The notes below the pieces were generated by a model, which made no database searches, was not told the DNA's origin, and saw only the letters and a program-made list of their open reading frames with translations. The position numbers were made by a program, and so were the translations under genes. A DNA stretch of 14,441 nt, taken from positions 1-14,441 of the forward strand of contig JACQVL010000027.1 in assembly GCA_016209865.1 (NCBI GenBank). Reading direction: 5' to 3'. This document shows, piece by piece, positions 5,953-13,188 of this stretch. Source of the stretch: Candidatus Latescibacterota bacterium (lineage in GTDB: Bacteria; JAAXHH01; JACQVL01). The stretch's first letter is position 1. The number at the start of each line of letters is the position of its first letter.

Positions 5953-6468
5953 ATGTTACAGACCGGCCCGCACGTTGACCATAAAAAACACGCCCCCCAG
6001 ACTGTCCGTTGTATGGTCGTCACGGTGAGCGACTCCCGGACGAAGGAGACGGACACGACCGGACAGTACCTCCTCGATGCGCTCACGCAGGCCGCCCATG
6101 AGGTCGTCCGGTATGAGATCGTCAAGGACGAGCCGGAGCAGATCCGGCGGGTCCTGCAAGAGGGATTGGCAGACGAGCGCGTCCAGGTGATCATCACGAA
6201 CGGCGGAACGGGGATTTCAAAGCGGGACGGGACGTACGAGGTGGTGGAGGGGTTGTTGGAGAAACGGCTCGACGGGTTCGGTGAGCTGTTCCGTGCCCTG
6301 AGCTACCAGGACATCGGCCCCGCCGCGATGCTCAGCCGGGCGACCGCCGGACTGGCGCAGGGGACGATCCTGATCGCCCTCCCGGGTTCGCCCAACGCCT
6401 CAAAACTGGCGATGCCGAAGCTGATCCTGCCCGAACTCGGCCATCTGGTGCGGGAGATCAACCGATAA
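5953..6468 (+). CDS. moaB: Molybdenum cofactor protein MoaB/MogA family
   Basis: A 171-residue MoCF-fold protein; the family adenylylates molybdopterin before molybdenum insertion. Visible motifs are VVTVSDSRTKETDTTG (22-37), the binding loop ITNGGTGISKRD (81-92, with the conserved Asp92), and ALPGSPNA (142-149). The sequence is closer to MoaB than to two-domain MoeA. Start has CAGGAG five bases upstream, directly after element D. Its TAA stop overlaps the ATG of the NHL gene by one base (TAATG), so the two are translationally coupled. No other molybdopterin gene and no molybdoenzyme is in the window. Confidence 0.92.
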   Translation: MLQTGPHVDHKKHAPQTVRCMVVTVSDSRTKETDTTGQYLLDALTQAAHEVVRYEIVKDEPEQIRRVLQEGLADERVQVIITNGGTGISKRDGTYEVVEGLLEKRLDGFGELFRALSYQDIGPAAMLSRATAGLAQGTILIALPGSPNASKLAMPKLILPELGHLVREINR

Positions 6469-7460
6469 TGCCCCCCTCTGGCCCTGGCTTCTCCTTCGTG
6501 TCCCTGATCGCTGTGGCGGCCGCGGTGATCGGCCTTCTGGGGGGAAGCCGTGACGGGTACGGACAGATGGTGCAGCTCACGTTCGCGGGCGTGATCGGCA
6601 GGGAAGGCACCGGGGCCGGCCAGTTGCTGGAGCCGGCGGGAATCGCCGTCGACCCGGCCGGGCACGTGTACGTCGCAGACACGGGGAATCATCGCGTCCT
6701 GCAGTTCGACGCGAACGGCCGGTATCTCAGCCATACCGGGGGGTTCGGGTTCAACGCTCAGCAATTCAACCAGCCGACCGACCTGGCCGCGACCGGACTG
6801 GACGTCTACGTGGCCGATGCGCAGAACCGGCGCGTCCAGCGGTTCGACCGCCATCTCAATTTTATCTCGACACTGGCGATCTCGACATTAGCTGCCGGCC
6901 TTGCGACCCCTGACCAGGCTGCCCAGCCGCTCGGTTTTCCCAGAGGAATTGCCGTGTCGCCTACCGGGGAGGTCTACATTACGGATGCAGAGAACGAAGA
7001 GGTGGTGAAGATGAGCACCGCGGGCCAGGCTGAGGTCCGATTCGGTGGGTTCAGTGATGGGCCCGGACGGCTGCGAAACCCGGCCGGGCTGGCGGTGAGC
7101 CGGTCGGGCGAGGTGTACGTGGCCGACATGGGGAATAACCGGATCGCGGTGTTCGACCGGTTTGGGGGCTTTCTACGGGAAATGGGCAATAAGAATCTTG
7201 CGGTTCCAGAAGGGGTCGATGTCGACGATCAAGGGCGCGTCTATATCGCAGACACCGGACATGATCGAGTGATCGTTTTCTCAGGACGCGGCGAACTCCT
7301 CCTGGCGTTCGGGGTCTGGGGGACCGGCCTGGGTTCGTTTCACGCGCCGCGCGACGTGGCCGTGGATCGCACCGGGATGTTGTACGTGGTCGATACCGGG
7401 AATCATCGGGTGCAGAAGTTTGCGGTGAGAGCGTCACAAGAAGCGAAACCCTCGAACTGA
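6468..7460 (+). CDS. Exported NHL-repeat beta-propeller protein
   Basis: A 330-residue protein with a hydrophobic N-terminal segment (about 10-25) that looks like a signal peptide or anchor without a lipobox cysteine. Six NHL repeats follow at about 54-81, 101-127, 157-184, 203-230, 246-272 and 292-318, each with the pattern P.GIAV...G.VYVADTGNHRV..F. This predicts one closed six-bladed propeller with no additional domain, used for ligand or protein binding or, in some relatives, as an enzyme. The third blade is the most divergent (ENEEVVKM in place of GNHRVQKF). It has no separate ribosome-binding site and relies on coupling to moaB. Its periplasmic or surface ligand is unknown. Confidence 0.88.
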   Translation: MPPSGPGFSFVSLIAVAAAVIGLLGGSRDGYGQMVQLTFAGVIGREGTGAGQLLEPAGIAVDPAGHVYVADTGNHRVLQFDANGRYLSHTGGFGFNAQQFNQPTDLAATGLDVYVADAQNRRVQRFDRHLNFISTLAISTLAAGLATPDQAAQPLGFPRGIAVSPTGEVYITDAENEEVVKMSTAGQAEVRFGGFSDGPGRLRNPAGLAVSRSGEVYVADMGNNRIAVFDRFGGFLREMGNKNLAVPEGVDVDDQGRVYIADTGHDRVIVFSGRGELLLAFGVWGTGLGSFHAPRDVAVDRTGMLYVVDTGNHRVQKFAVRASQEAKPSN

Positions 7461-7487
7461 TGCGTCACCAGAGAAAGGAGACATCAG

Positions 7488-7814
7488 ATGGCTTATTATC
7501 TGCTCCAGGTTACCTACACGCCCGAAGCGTGGACGGCGCTGATCAGAAGCCCACAAAACCGCGTTGAAGTCGTGCGCCCGGTCGCCGAACGACTGGGAGG
7601 CACCCTCGAAAACGCCTGGTTTTCACTCGGAGAGTATGACGTGGTCGCTCTCCTGAAGATGCCCGACAACGTGAACGCGGCGGCTTTTTCCATGGCGGCC
7701 TCGGCGAGCGGGGGGATGAAGGCGATCAAAACGACACCGCTCCTGACGATGGAGGAAGGGATGGAAGCGATGAAACTGGCCGGAGGGGCGGGATACCGTC
7801 CCCCGCTCGGCTAA
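7488..7814 (+). CDS. GYD-domain protein
   Basis: A 108-residue protein matching the GYD domain, a small ferredoxin-like fold of the dimeric alpha-beta barrel type. The naming motif appears as GEYD at 48-51, followed by VVALLKMPDNVNAAAFSMA and KTTPLLTMEEGMEAM. The family's biochemical role is not established. AAGGAG lies seven bases before the ATG. It starts 27 bases after the NHL gene and ends 19 bases before the next gene, so moaB, NHL, GYD and the following gene are probably one transcript. No signal peptide is present, so it should act in the cytoplasm. Confidence 0.85.
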   Translation: MAYYLLQVTYTPEAWTALIRSPQNRVEVVRPVAERLGGTLENAWFSLGEYDVVALLKMPDNVNAAAFSMAASASGGMKAIKTTPLLTMEEGMEAMKLAGGAGYRPPLG

Positions 7815-7833
7815 GAGATCGGAGGGCACACTT

Positions 7834-8919
7834 ATGGCCACTCCTGTTCGAGAACGGTTGACTGACGTGCTGGACGCCGCAGGCCATCCTCCCATCACGC
7901 TGCGTGCAGCAGGCGGCGGGTCCGCCCTGGTGCTCCCGTTTGGTGCGCGCGTCATCGGCCTGTTTCCCCAGGACGACGGAGAGAGCGTCTTCTGGGTCAA
8001 CCCGCGCCTCACCCGTGTGGAGACGGCGCGCGAACTGTTCCGGGCGAACGAATGGATCATCAAGGGCGGGGATCGCACCTGGGTGGGGCCGGAAGTGGAC
8101 ACGCACATCGGCGACCTCGCCGACCCGTGGGGGACCTACCGGGTGCCGTCGACGATCGACCCCGGCCGGTATACGGTCGAGCAGTCAGGGGATGGAGCGA
8201 CGCTGAGCGTACAGACCCAGGTGCCGATTCACCGGCGCAAGACCCACTGTGAGGTGAAGCTGAAGAAATCCGTCCGCATGATTCCCAGCCCGCTGCGGCG
8301 GGAGGTCACGATGAAAGGTTGGTTGGGAGAGGTGGCTTACGCGGGCTACGAACAGATCACCTCCCTCCGTCTCGTTGCAGCCCCCGACCCCTCGGTACAG
8401 GTGGGCATCTGGAACCTCATCATCCTGCCCGCCGGAGGCCAGATGGTCGTCCCCACGACCGGGCGAACGCAAGTGCGCGTCTACTTCGGCTCCCCCGGAT
8501 CGACGCGCCTGTCGGTGGACGAGCGGGTCGTCCATCTTCGGCTTGACGGCCACGAACAGCTCAAGATCGGCATCCGGGCCGCCGCGTTGATCGGACGGGC
8601 AGGCTATGTCCGGCCGTGTCAAGACGACACGTGGACGCTCGTCGTCCGCAATTTTCAGGTGAACCCCTCCGGCGAATACGTGGACGTGCCGTGGGAGGCG
8701 ACCGACGACCTGGGGTACGCGTTCCAGTCGTACAGCGATGACGGGAAGATGGGGGATTTCGGTGAGTTAGAATACCACGCCCCGGCGATCGGCGGGGAGA
8801 CCGGGCTGACCGCGTACGTCGACCGGAGCCAGGTGTGGGCCTTCCGCGGGGCAAGAACGCACATTCACACGATCGCCGAATGTCTCCTCGGCCAGGGGAC
8901 GCTGTCCGGCATCGTGTAG
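7834..8919 (+). CDS. Hypothetical protein resembling the DUF6786 (galactose-mutarotase-like) family
   Basis: A 361-residue protein with no signal peptide and few predicted helices; alternating hydrophobic strands suggest an all-beta sandwich. The opening ALVLPFGARVIGLFP and FWVNPRL followed by GGDRTWVGPEVD (78-89) and a mid-protein WNLIILPAGGQMVVPT recall the DUF6786 family, whose fold is like galactose mutarotase and related sugar-binding enzymes. That assignment is from memory of the motif order and is moderate. Arg81, Glu87, and histidines near the C-terminus (THIHTIAE) are candidates for a sugar site. CGGAGG lies eight bases upstream of the ATG. It is the last gene of the plus-strand run, and converges with the ABC operon. 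It could be a carbohydrate-processing protein of unknown substrate. Confidence 0.6.
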   Translation: MATPVRERLTDVLDAAGHPPITLRAAGGGSALVLPFGARVIGLFPQDDGESVFWVNPRLTRVETARELFRANEWIIKGGDRTWVGPEVDTHIGDLADPWGTYRVPSTIDPGRYTVEQSGDGATLSVQTQVPIHRRKTHCEVKLKKSVRMIPSPLRREVTMKGWLGEVAYAGYEQITSLRLVAAPDPSVQVGIWNLIILPAGGQMVVPTTGRTQVRVYFGSPGSTRLSVDERVVHLRLDGHEQLKIGIRAAALIGRAGYVRPCQDDTWTLVVRNFQVNPSGEYVDVPWEATDDLGYAFQSYSDDGKMGDFGELEYHAPAIGGETGLTAYVDRSQVWAFRGARTHIHTIAECLLGQGTLSGIV

Positions 8920-8927
8920 CCCGGACA
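8903..8927. terminator. Weak hairpin at the convergent gene junction
   Basis: TGTCCGG (8903-8909) pairs with CCGGACA (8921-8927) around an 11-base loop that includes the stop codon of the plus-strand gene. There is no T tract on either side, so it may only slow polymerase or protect the 3' end. The remaining gap to the opposing gene (8928-8960) holds nothing recognisable. Confidence 0.3.
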
Positions 8928-8960
8928 GGCGCTGTATAACGACGTGTGGACGTACATCGC

Positions 8961-11075
8961 TCACGCCCGGAGGTCAGGGTAAGGGGTGCGGACCCGGTAG
9001 AGCAGATAGAAACTCAGCGCGAACGCGGCGGCGGTCGCAAGATACCACCACCAGTCGAGGGTGTGGAGTGACAACCCTTGCCGGGCGGCCCAAAAGCTCA
9101 GTGCATTACTGGCGGCGTGGGCGAACATGCTGGGGAAGATCGACCCGGTCAACAGAACGATGCCGGTGAGCGTCATCCCTAAGAATGCCGTCGGGATGAG
9201 CCGGAACAGAGCGATATGAAACAGCCCGAATATCGCCCCGATGACGAGAGCGAGTCTGACCGGGCGGAACTTCCGCCGCAGACCGTAGAGCAGCAGTCCC
9301 CGGAATCCGATCTCCTCGCAGATTCCCGGCAGGACGGCGAGCAACAGGAGAAGCTGCCAGAACGGAATGTCTGAGGGCATGAATTCCTGCCCGAACCGTT
9401 CCAGAAGACGCTCCGGCACGGGTAGGAACAGGTTGGCCAGACGGAACACTCCGAGGGCGGTCACCAGGCCGGACGGGATTGCGAGCAAGACGGCCAGCCA
9501 GGCCAGCGGCTTGACCGGTCGCAGCGCCAGCGCTTCACGGACGTTGAGCCGGTATTTCCAGATCATCAACGCCGGGCCGCCCAGAAAGATCACCACCTCA
9601 TTGAAGAAGAGTTGCCGCTTCAGCGTCGCCAACTCCGGGATGTTGGCCGCCACGGCGAAGATGACCGCCCACATCACCCCGTACCAGCGCAGGACGTGCT
9701 TCGGGAAGAGCGCCGGTCCTCCGGTCAGGTCGGCGACGTCAGCTTCGCTCGCCGTGATGAGCCGCTCCATCGAGAGCATCCGGGCCGAGACGCGCATCAT
9801 CCACCCCGCGGTCACGGCCATGACGAGCAACGTCACCCCGATCATCGGCCAGTCGTATTTGCCGACCATGACTTCGCGGACCGCGACGCTCACGTTGGCG
9901 ACCGGCACGACGGCGATCGCCGACCGCAGCGACACCCCTGGCAAGACCGCCGCTAACGCCGGGGCGAGACTCACCAGGTACACCGGAAAGAAATACATCT
10001 GAGCTTCTTTAAACGACTTCGCGTAGGCGGAGAGCATCAGCAAGGCCGAGGCGATCACGGCCGCCACCGGGATGAACAGCAACAACAGGGTGACGATCAG
10101 GACGGGCGGAGCCTCGATGATGAACGTCTTGGGAAGCTCGATCAGCCTGAGGTTCAGGTAGACCAGGATGTTCGTCACCTGAATGAGCGTAATCAACAGG
10201 GCGATGAACAGAATGGTTAACTGTTTCGCCGCCACGATCTCAGCCCGGCTGGCGGCGGTCGTCAGCAGGGTCTCTAAGGAGCCTCGCTCTTTCTCCCCCG
10301 CCACGCTGTCCATCGCCGCGATCGACCCGCCGCTGAGCATGAGCGTCAGCAGGAACACGGTGAGAAAGCGCCCGATCCACGAACCGGTCACCTGTCCTGC
10401 CGTGGCCACGCTGGAGGGTTCAACCGCTATCACCTGCTCCGGTTCGACGGGGAATCCGCGTTCCCGGAGGAGAGCATCCCGCTCAATCCCGCGGAGCAGG
10501 ACGAGGAGACGCTGCATCCGACGGAGTCCAGCCTGGGATGCATCACGATCCTCCTGAAAGTAGATCGTGACAACCGGCACACCGGGAAGCCGGACGGGTT
10601 CTGAGGCTGTCGAATCCGATGACTGTCCTCGTCTCCGTCGCGCTCGCTCCTTCTTCTCAGCGTCTGCCTTTCGTGCCCGTGCGTCCGCTTCTCTCCCGTT
10701 CACCGCTTCCAGGTAGAAGTGGATGTCCTTCGATTTCAGGCTGGAGTCGGGAGAGGCGACGCGGACTTCCTCGAACCTGAACCCGGCCAGACTCTCCTCG
10801 TCGTCCTGTTCTTTCAGTTCAGAGGAACGGAAAAGCCTCCCTCGTGCCTGTGCGAGGAGCGCGCGCACGGTGTCGGCTTCTGTCCCGGTGACCGCGTACC
10901 GATAGACCGTCTCGGCCAGCGTCTTCTCCCGGCGTTGTTCGACATACCGGGTGCCGAACAGCATCAGGGGCATCACCGCGATCGGGAGGACGATGGAGAG
11001 GATGACGGTGCGGCGGTCGCGCGCCAGCATCCGCAGTTCGTGGATGAGCAGGGTTCGAACGGTCGTCCAGTTCAT
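8961..11075 (-). CDS. ABC-2 (NatB-type) permease fused to a CPBP intramembrane protease
   Basis: A 704-residue two-part membrane protein. Residues 1-440 are an ABC-2 permease: TM helix at about 24-41, a soluble loop (45-235) with a charged segment at 127-160, the conserved AGEKERGSLETLLTTAASRAEIV (260-281), and five or so further helices. From about 460 comes a CPBP (CAAX protease/bacteriocin-processing) domain with all three motifs: EEIGFR (587-592), FGLFH (616-620) and HAASN (653-657), so it should be an active glutamic-type intramembrane protease. Such fusions are known in Planctomycetes and relatives. It likely pairs with the ATPase and permease encoded just upstream as an exporter that also cleaves a membrane substrate. 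The start has no clear Shine-Dalgarno; the bases before it belong to a heptamer array. Confidence 0.9.
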   Translation of the reverse strand: MNWTTVRTLLIHELRMLARDRRTVILSIVLPIAVMPLMLFGTRYVEQRREKTLAETVYRYAVTGTEADTVRALLAQARGRLFRSSELKEQDDEESLAGFRFEEVRVASPDSSLKSKDIHFYLEAVNGREADARARKADAEKKERARRRRGQSSDSTASEPVRLPGVPVVTIYFQEDRDASQAGLRRMQRLLVLLRGIERDALLRERGFPVEPEQVIAVEPSSVATAGQVTGSWIGRFLTVFLLTLMLSGGSIAAMDSVAGEKERGSLETLLTTAASRAEIVAAKQLTILFIALLITLIQVTNILVYLNLRLIELPKTFIIEAPPVLIVTLLLLFIPVAAVIASALLMLSAYAKSFKEAQMYFFPVYLVSLAPALAAVLPGVSLRSAIAVVPVANVSVAVREVMVGKYDWPMIGVTLLVMAVTAGWMMRVSARMLSMERLITASEADVADLTGGPALFPKHVLRWYGVMWAVIFAVAANIPELATLKRQLFFNEVVIFLGGPALMIWKYRLNVREALALRPVKPLAWLAVLLAIPSGLVTALGVFRLANLFLPVPERLLERFGQEFMPSDIPFWQLLLLLAVLPGICEEIGFRGLLLYGLRRKFRPVRLALVIGAIFGLFHIALFRLIPTAFLGMTLTGIVLLTGSIFPSMFAHAASNALSFWAARQGLSLHTLDWWWYLATAAAFALSFYLLYRVRTPYPDLRA

Positions 11076-11086
11076 AGACTTTTACT

Positions 11087-11114
11087 CGTCACTCGTCACT
11101 TGTCACTCGTCACT
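11087..11114. repeat. Heptamer-repeat block E between natA and the permease fusion
   Basis: Four tandem units of cgtcact (agtgacg on the sense minus strand), with one tgtcact variant, the same family as element D. No inverse arm is nearby; only one half is present. It fills almost the whole 27-bp space between two genes, supplies the end and stop codon of natA and occupies the ribosome-binding region of the next gene. Confidence 0.85.
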
Positions 11115-11852
11115 ACTTTTCACATAATGCACGAACACATCCTCAAGATAACGCTTCCCGGTCGCCTGGCGCAGGTTGTCCAACGTGTCGCACGCCAGGA
11201 TATGTCCGCCATGGATGATGGCGATGCGGTCGCAGAGCTTCTCCGCTTCACTCATGATGTGGGTCGAGAAGAGGACCGCCTTGCCTTGCGCGCGGAATTC
11301 TTTGATGATGTCCTGCATCTCCAAGGCGTTGAGCACGTCCAGGCCGACGGTCGGCTCGTCGAAGATCAGCAGGGGCGGGTCGTGCGCGACCGTCCGGGCG
11401 ATGGAGACTTTCTGCTTCATCCCGGTGGAGAGTTTATCCACGCGGGCGCGGGCGTAGCTGGCGATGCCGAAGCGGTCGATCAGGTAGTCCACCCGCCGGG
11501 CGACCTGATCGGACGGGTACTGGTTGATCCGCGCGAAGAATTCGATCGTCTCGCGCGCCGTCAGGCGCGGATAGAGGGCGGTGGACGCCGAGTAGAAGCC
11601 CAGGTTGCGCCGGACCGCCATCGGGTCGGTGGCGACGTCGTGTCCCATGATGGTCGCCGACCCGGCGGTGGGGACGAGGATAGTGGCGAGCATCCGCAGG
11701 GTGGTCGTCTTCCCCGCGCCGTTCGCGCCTAACAGACCGAAGATCTCCCCGACCCGGCACTCAAAATCGATCCCCTGCACCGCTCGGACTTCCCCCCTGG
11801 ACTCGTCATAGAACGTCTTCGTCAGACTGCGTACGACGACCGGCTCATCCAT
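11103..11852 (-). CDS. natA: ABC transporter ATP-binding protein, NatA type
   Basis: A 249-residue nucleotide-binding subunit. Walker A GANGAGKTT (42-50), signature LSTGMKQ (141-147), Walker B LLIFDEP (161-167), D-loop VGLD and switch histidine H198 are complete, so it should hydrolyse ATP. The segment where the Q-loop is expected reads GFYSASTALYPRLT without glutamine, as is common in the NatA branch. It overlaps the upstream permease gene by eight bases and has AGGAG six bases before its ATG. The final residues SSDE and the TGA stop are encoded by heptamer block E. NatA in Bacillus exports sodium; here the cargo is unknown and the symbol is by family. Confidence 0.93.
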   Translation of the reverse strand: MDEPVVVRSLTKTFYDESRGEVRAVQGIDFECRVGEIFGLLGANGAGKTTTLRMLATILVPTAGSATIMGHDVATDPMAVRRNLGFYSASTALYPRLTARETIEFFARINQYPSDQVARRVDYLIDRFGIASYARARVDKLSTGMKQKVSIARTVAHDPPLLIFDEPTVGLDVLNALEMQDIIKEFRAQGKAVLFSTHIMSEAEKLCDRIAIIHGGHILACDTLDNLRQATGKRYLEDVFVHYVKSSDE

Positions 11853-13122
11853 CGCTGTCTCCTGTCCGGCGCTTCGTGCCGATCAGCCGTTCCTTGACAA
11901 ACCTGCCGACATGACCTCCGTAGCTGCCGATCAACACATCTTCATACCGCAGGATGGCGGCGGCCAACCACATTGCCAGGACGATGCAAACGACCTCGAC
12001 CGCCATCGTCAGCCCGATCAACGGCCAATGATAGATTCCCGCGATGCTCTCCCGGAACACCAGGCACACGTTGACGATGGGAATGAGCGCCAGGCCGGGG
12101 GTGAGTTCGAGTCCGGGCATCTGGAGGAACATGACGGGGAGCAGGACGGCGAGGTAGAACGGACTCACCATCGACTGGCCTTCCTTGAACGTCCGGGCGA
12201 ACGAGGCCAGGATCATCATCCCGGCGGCGATGAACAGGGCGAGCAGGACGGTCACCACCGCGATCAACGGAAGCGAGAGCCAGGGAATCTGGAACGACAG
12301 GTCCTCGACGCGTCGGCCCAGGATGGGGCCCAGCATCGATTTTATGGAGAACGTCATGGCGATGAGGTTCAGGATTCCGGCGACACATCCCATCGTGGCC
12401 ACGTACAGGTACTTCGCCACGACCAGGTTGATCCGCGAGGAGGCGACCGTCATCAGGGTTTCCCAGGTGGATTTCTCCCGCTCCCCGGCGGTGCAGTCGA
12501 TGGCGGGGTACATACTGCCCACGGCGACCATGACGATGAGCATCATCGGGACCATCAGGCCTAAGAGAAACCGTCCCATCTGCTGGCCGGTGGCCACGTT
12601 GTGCGTCTCGACCCAGAACCGCTGGAGCTGGGCGGGCGTCAGCCCGAACTTCTGAGCTTCCTGCTCGAAGTACCCGTCTCGATAGCGTGACAGGTGGTCG
12701 GTGACCCGGTCCCGTGCGATCCGGCTGCGATCTTTGGAACGATCGTACGTCAGGCGGACGCGGAAGTTGCCCGTCAGGGACGCCGCGTCGAGTACCGGCG
12801 GGACTATGTCCACCAGCACGTCCAGGTTCCCGCTCCGGATGTCCGAATTCGGGTCGTCTGACTGTGTGAGTTCGACCTGTTTATCCTTCTTCAGATCATG
12901 CTGGAGCCGCTGGTGCTCCTTCGGAAGCCCCTTGAGCATCACGCGGGATGTGAAACCTTCCGTCTGGCCGACGACGAACGAAATGCCCGTGTACACCAGC
13001 CAGAGCAGCAACGGATACAAAAAGATGGGCAGGAGAATACTATTGACGACGATGTTCCGCTCACGCAGGGCGGACCGGAGTTCGTGCAGGTATAGGAGGC
13101 GAATGTCGGAGAGTTGGAGCAT
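11845..13122 (-). CDS. ABC-2 type permease, NatB-like
   Basis: A 425-residue membrane protein with a first helix at about 25-50, a soluble loop of about 135 residues, then five or more helices from about 185 to 392. The conserved segment AGEREKSTWETLMTVASSRINLVVAKYL after the second helix and FARTFKEGQSMVSPFYL are typical of NatB-like ABC-2 permeases. It is the unfused counterpart of the downstream permease-protease protein, so the complex is probably a heterodimer with two ATPase subunits. The first residues MLQLSDIRLLYLHELRSALRERN match the family start, yet no ribosome-binding site precedes the ATG; the hairpin repeat copy 3 ends 11 bases upstream. Confidence 0.88.
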   Translation of the reverse strand: MLQLSDIRLLYLHELRSALRERNIVVNSILLPIFLYPLLLWLVYTGISFVVGQTEGFTSRVMLKGLPKEHQRLQHDLKKDKQVELTQSDDPNSDIRSGNLDVLVDIVPPVLDAASLTGNFRVRLTYDRSKDRSRIARDRVTDHLSRYRDGYFEQEAQKFGLTPAQLQRFWVETHNVATGQQMGRFLLGLMVPMMLIVMVAVGSMYPAIDCTAGEREKSTWETLMTVASSRINLVVAKYLYVATMGCVAGILNLIAMTFSIKSMLGPILGRRVEDLSFQIPWLSLPLIAVVTVLLALFIAAGMMILASFARTFKEGQSMVSPFYLAVLLPVMFLQMPGLELTPGLALIPIVNVCLVFRESIAGIYHWPLIGLTMAVEVVCIVLAMWLAAAILRYEDVLIGSYGGHVGRFVKERLIGTKRRTGDSDG

Positions 13123-13133
13123 TGTCGTGAAGG

Positions 13134-13162
13134 AATGGATTCCCGCTTTCGCGGGAATGACA
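13134..13162 (-). repeat. GNAA-loop hairpin repeat, copy 3
   Basis: On the minus strand a perfect 8-bp stem ATTCCCGC / GCGGGAAT with loop GAAA, preceded by TGTC and followed by CCATT. It lies between the oxidoreductase stop and the permease start, in the direction of transcription, and could act on the mRNA at the permease start. Confidence 0.85.
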
Positions 13163-13188
13163 GGATGGAAAGGGGGCGGATCGGTTCT

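Noticed and set aside
8920-8960. Small gene or regulatory RNA in the convergent gap
   Set aside because: Only 41 bases, with no start codon context and only a weak hairpin.
10719-11732. Long plus-strand open frame (337 codons) opposite the permease and ATPase genes
   Set aside because: It spans the end of one well-supported minus-strand gene and most of another, is rich in R, D, G and H as antisense frames in GC-rich DNA are, and has no ribosome site or family motif.
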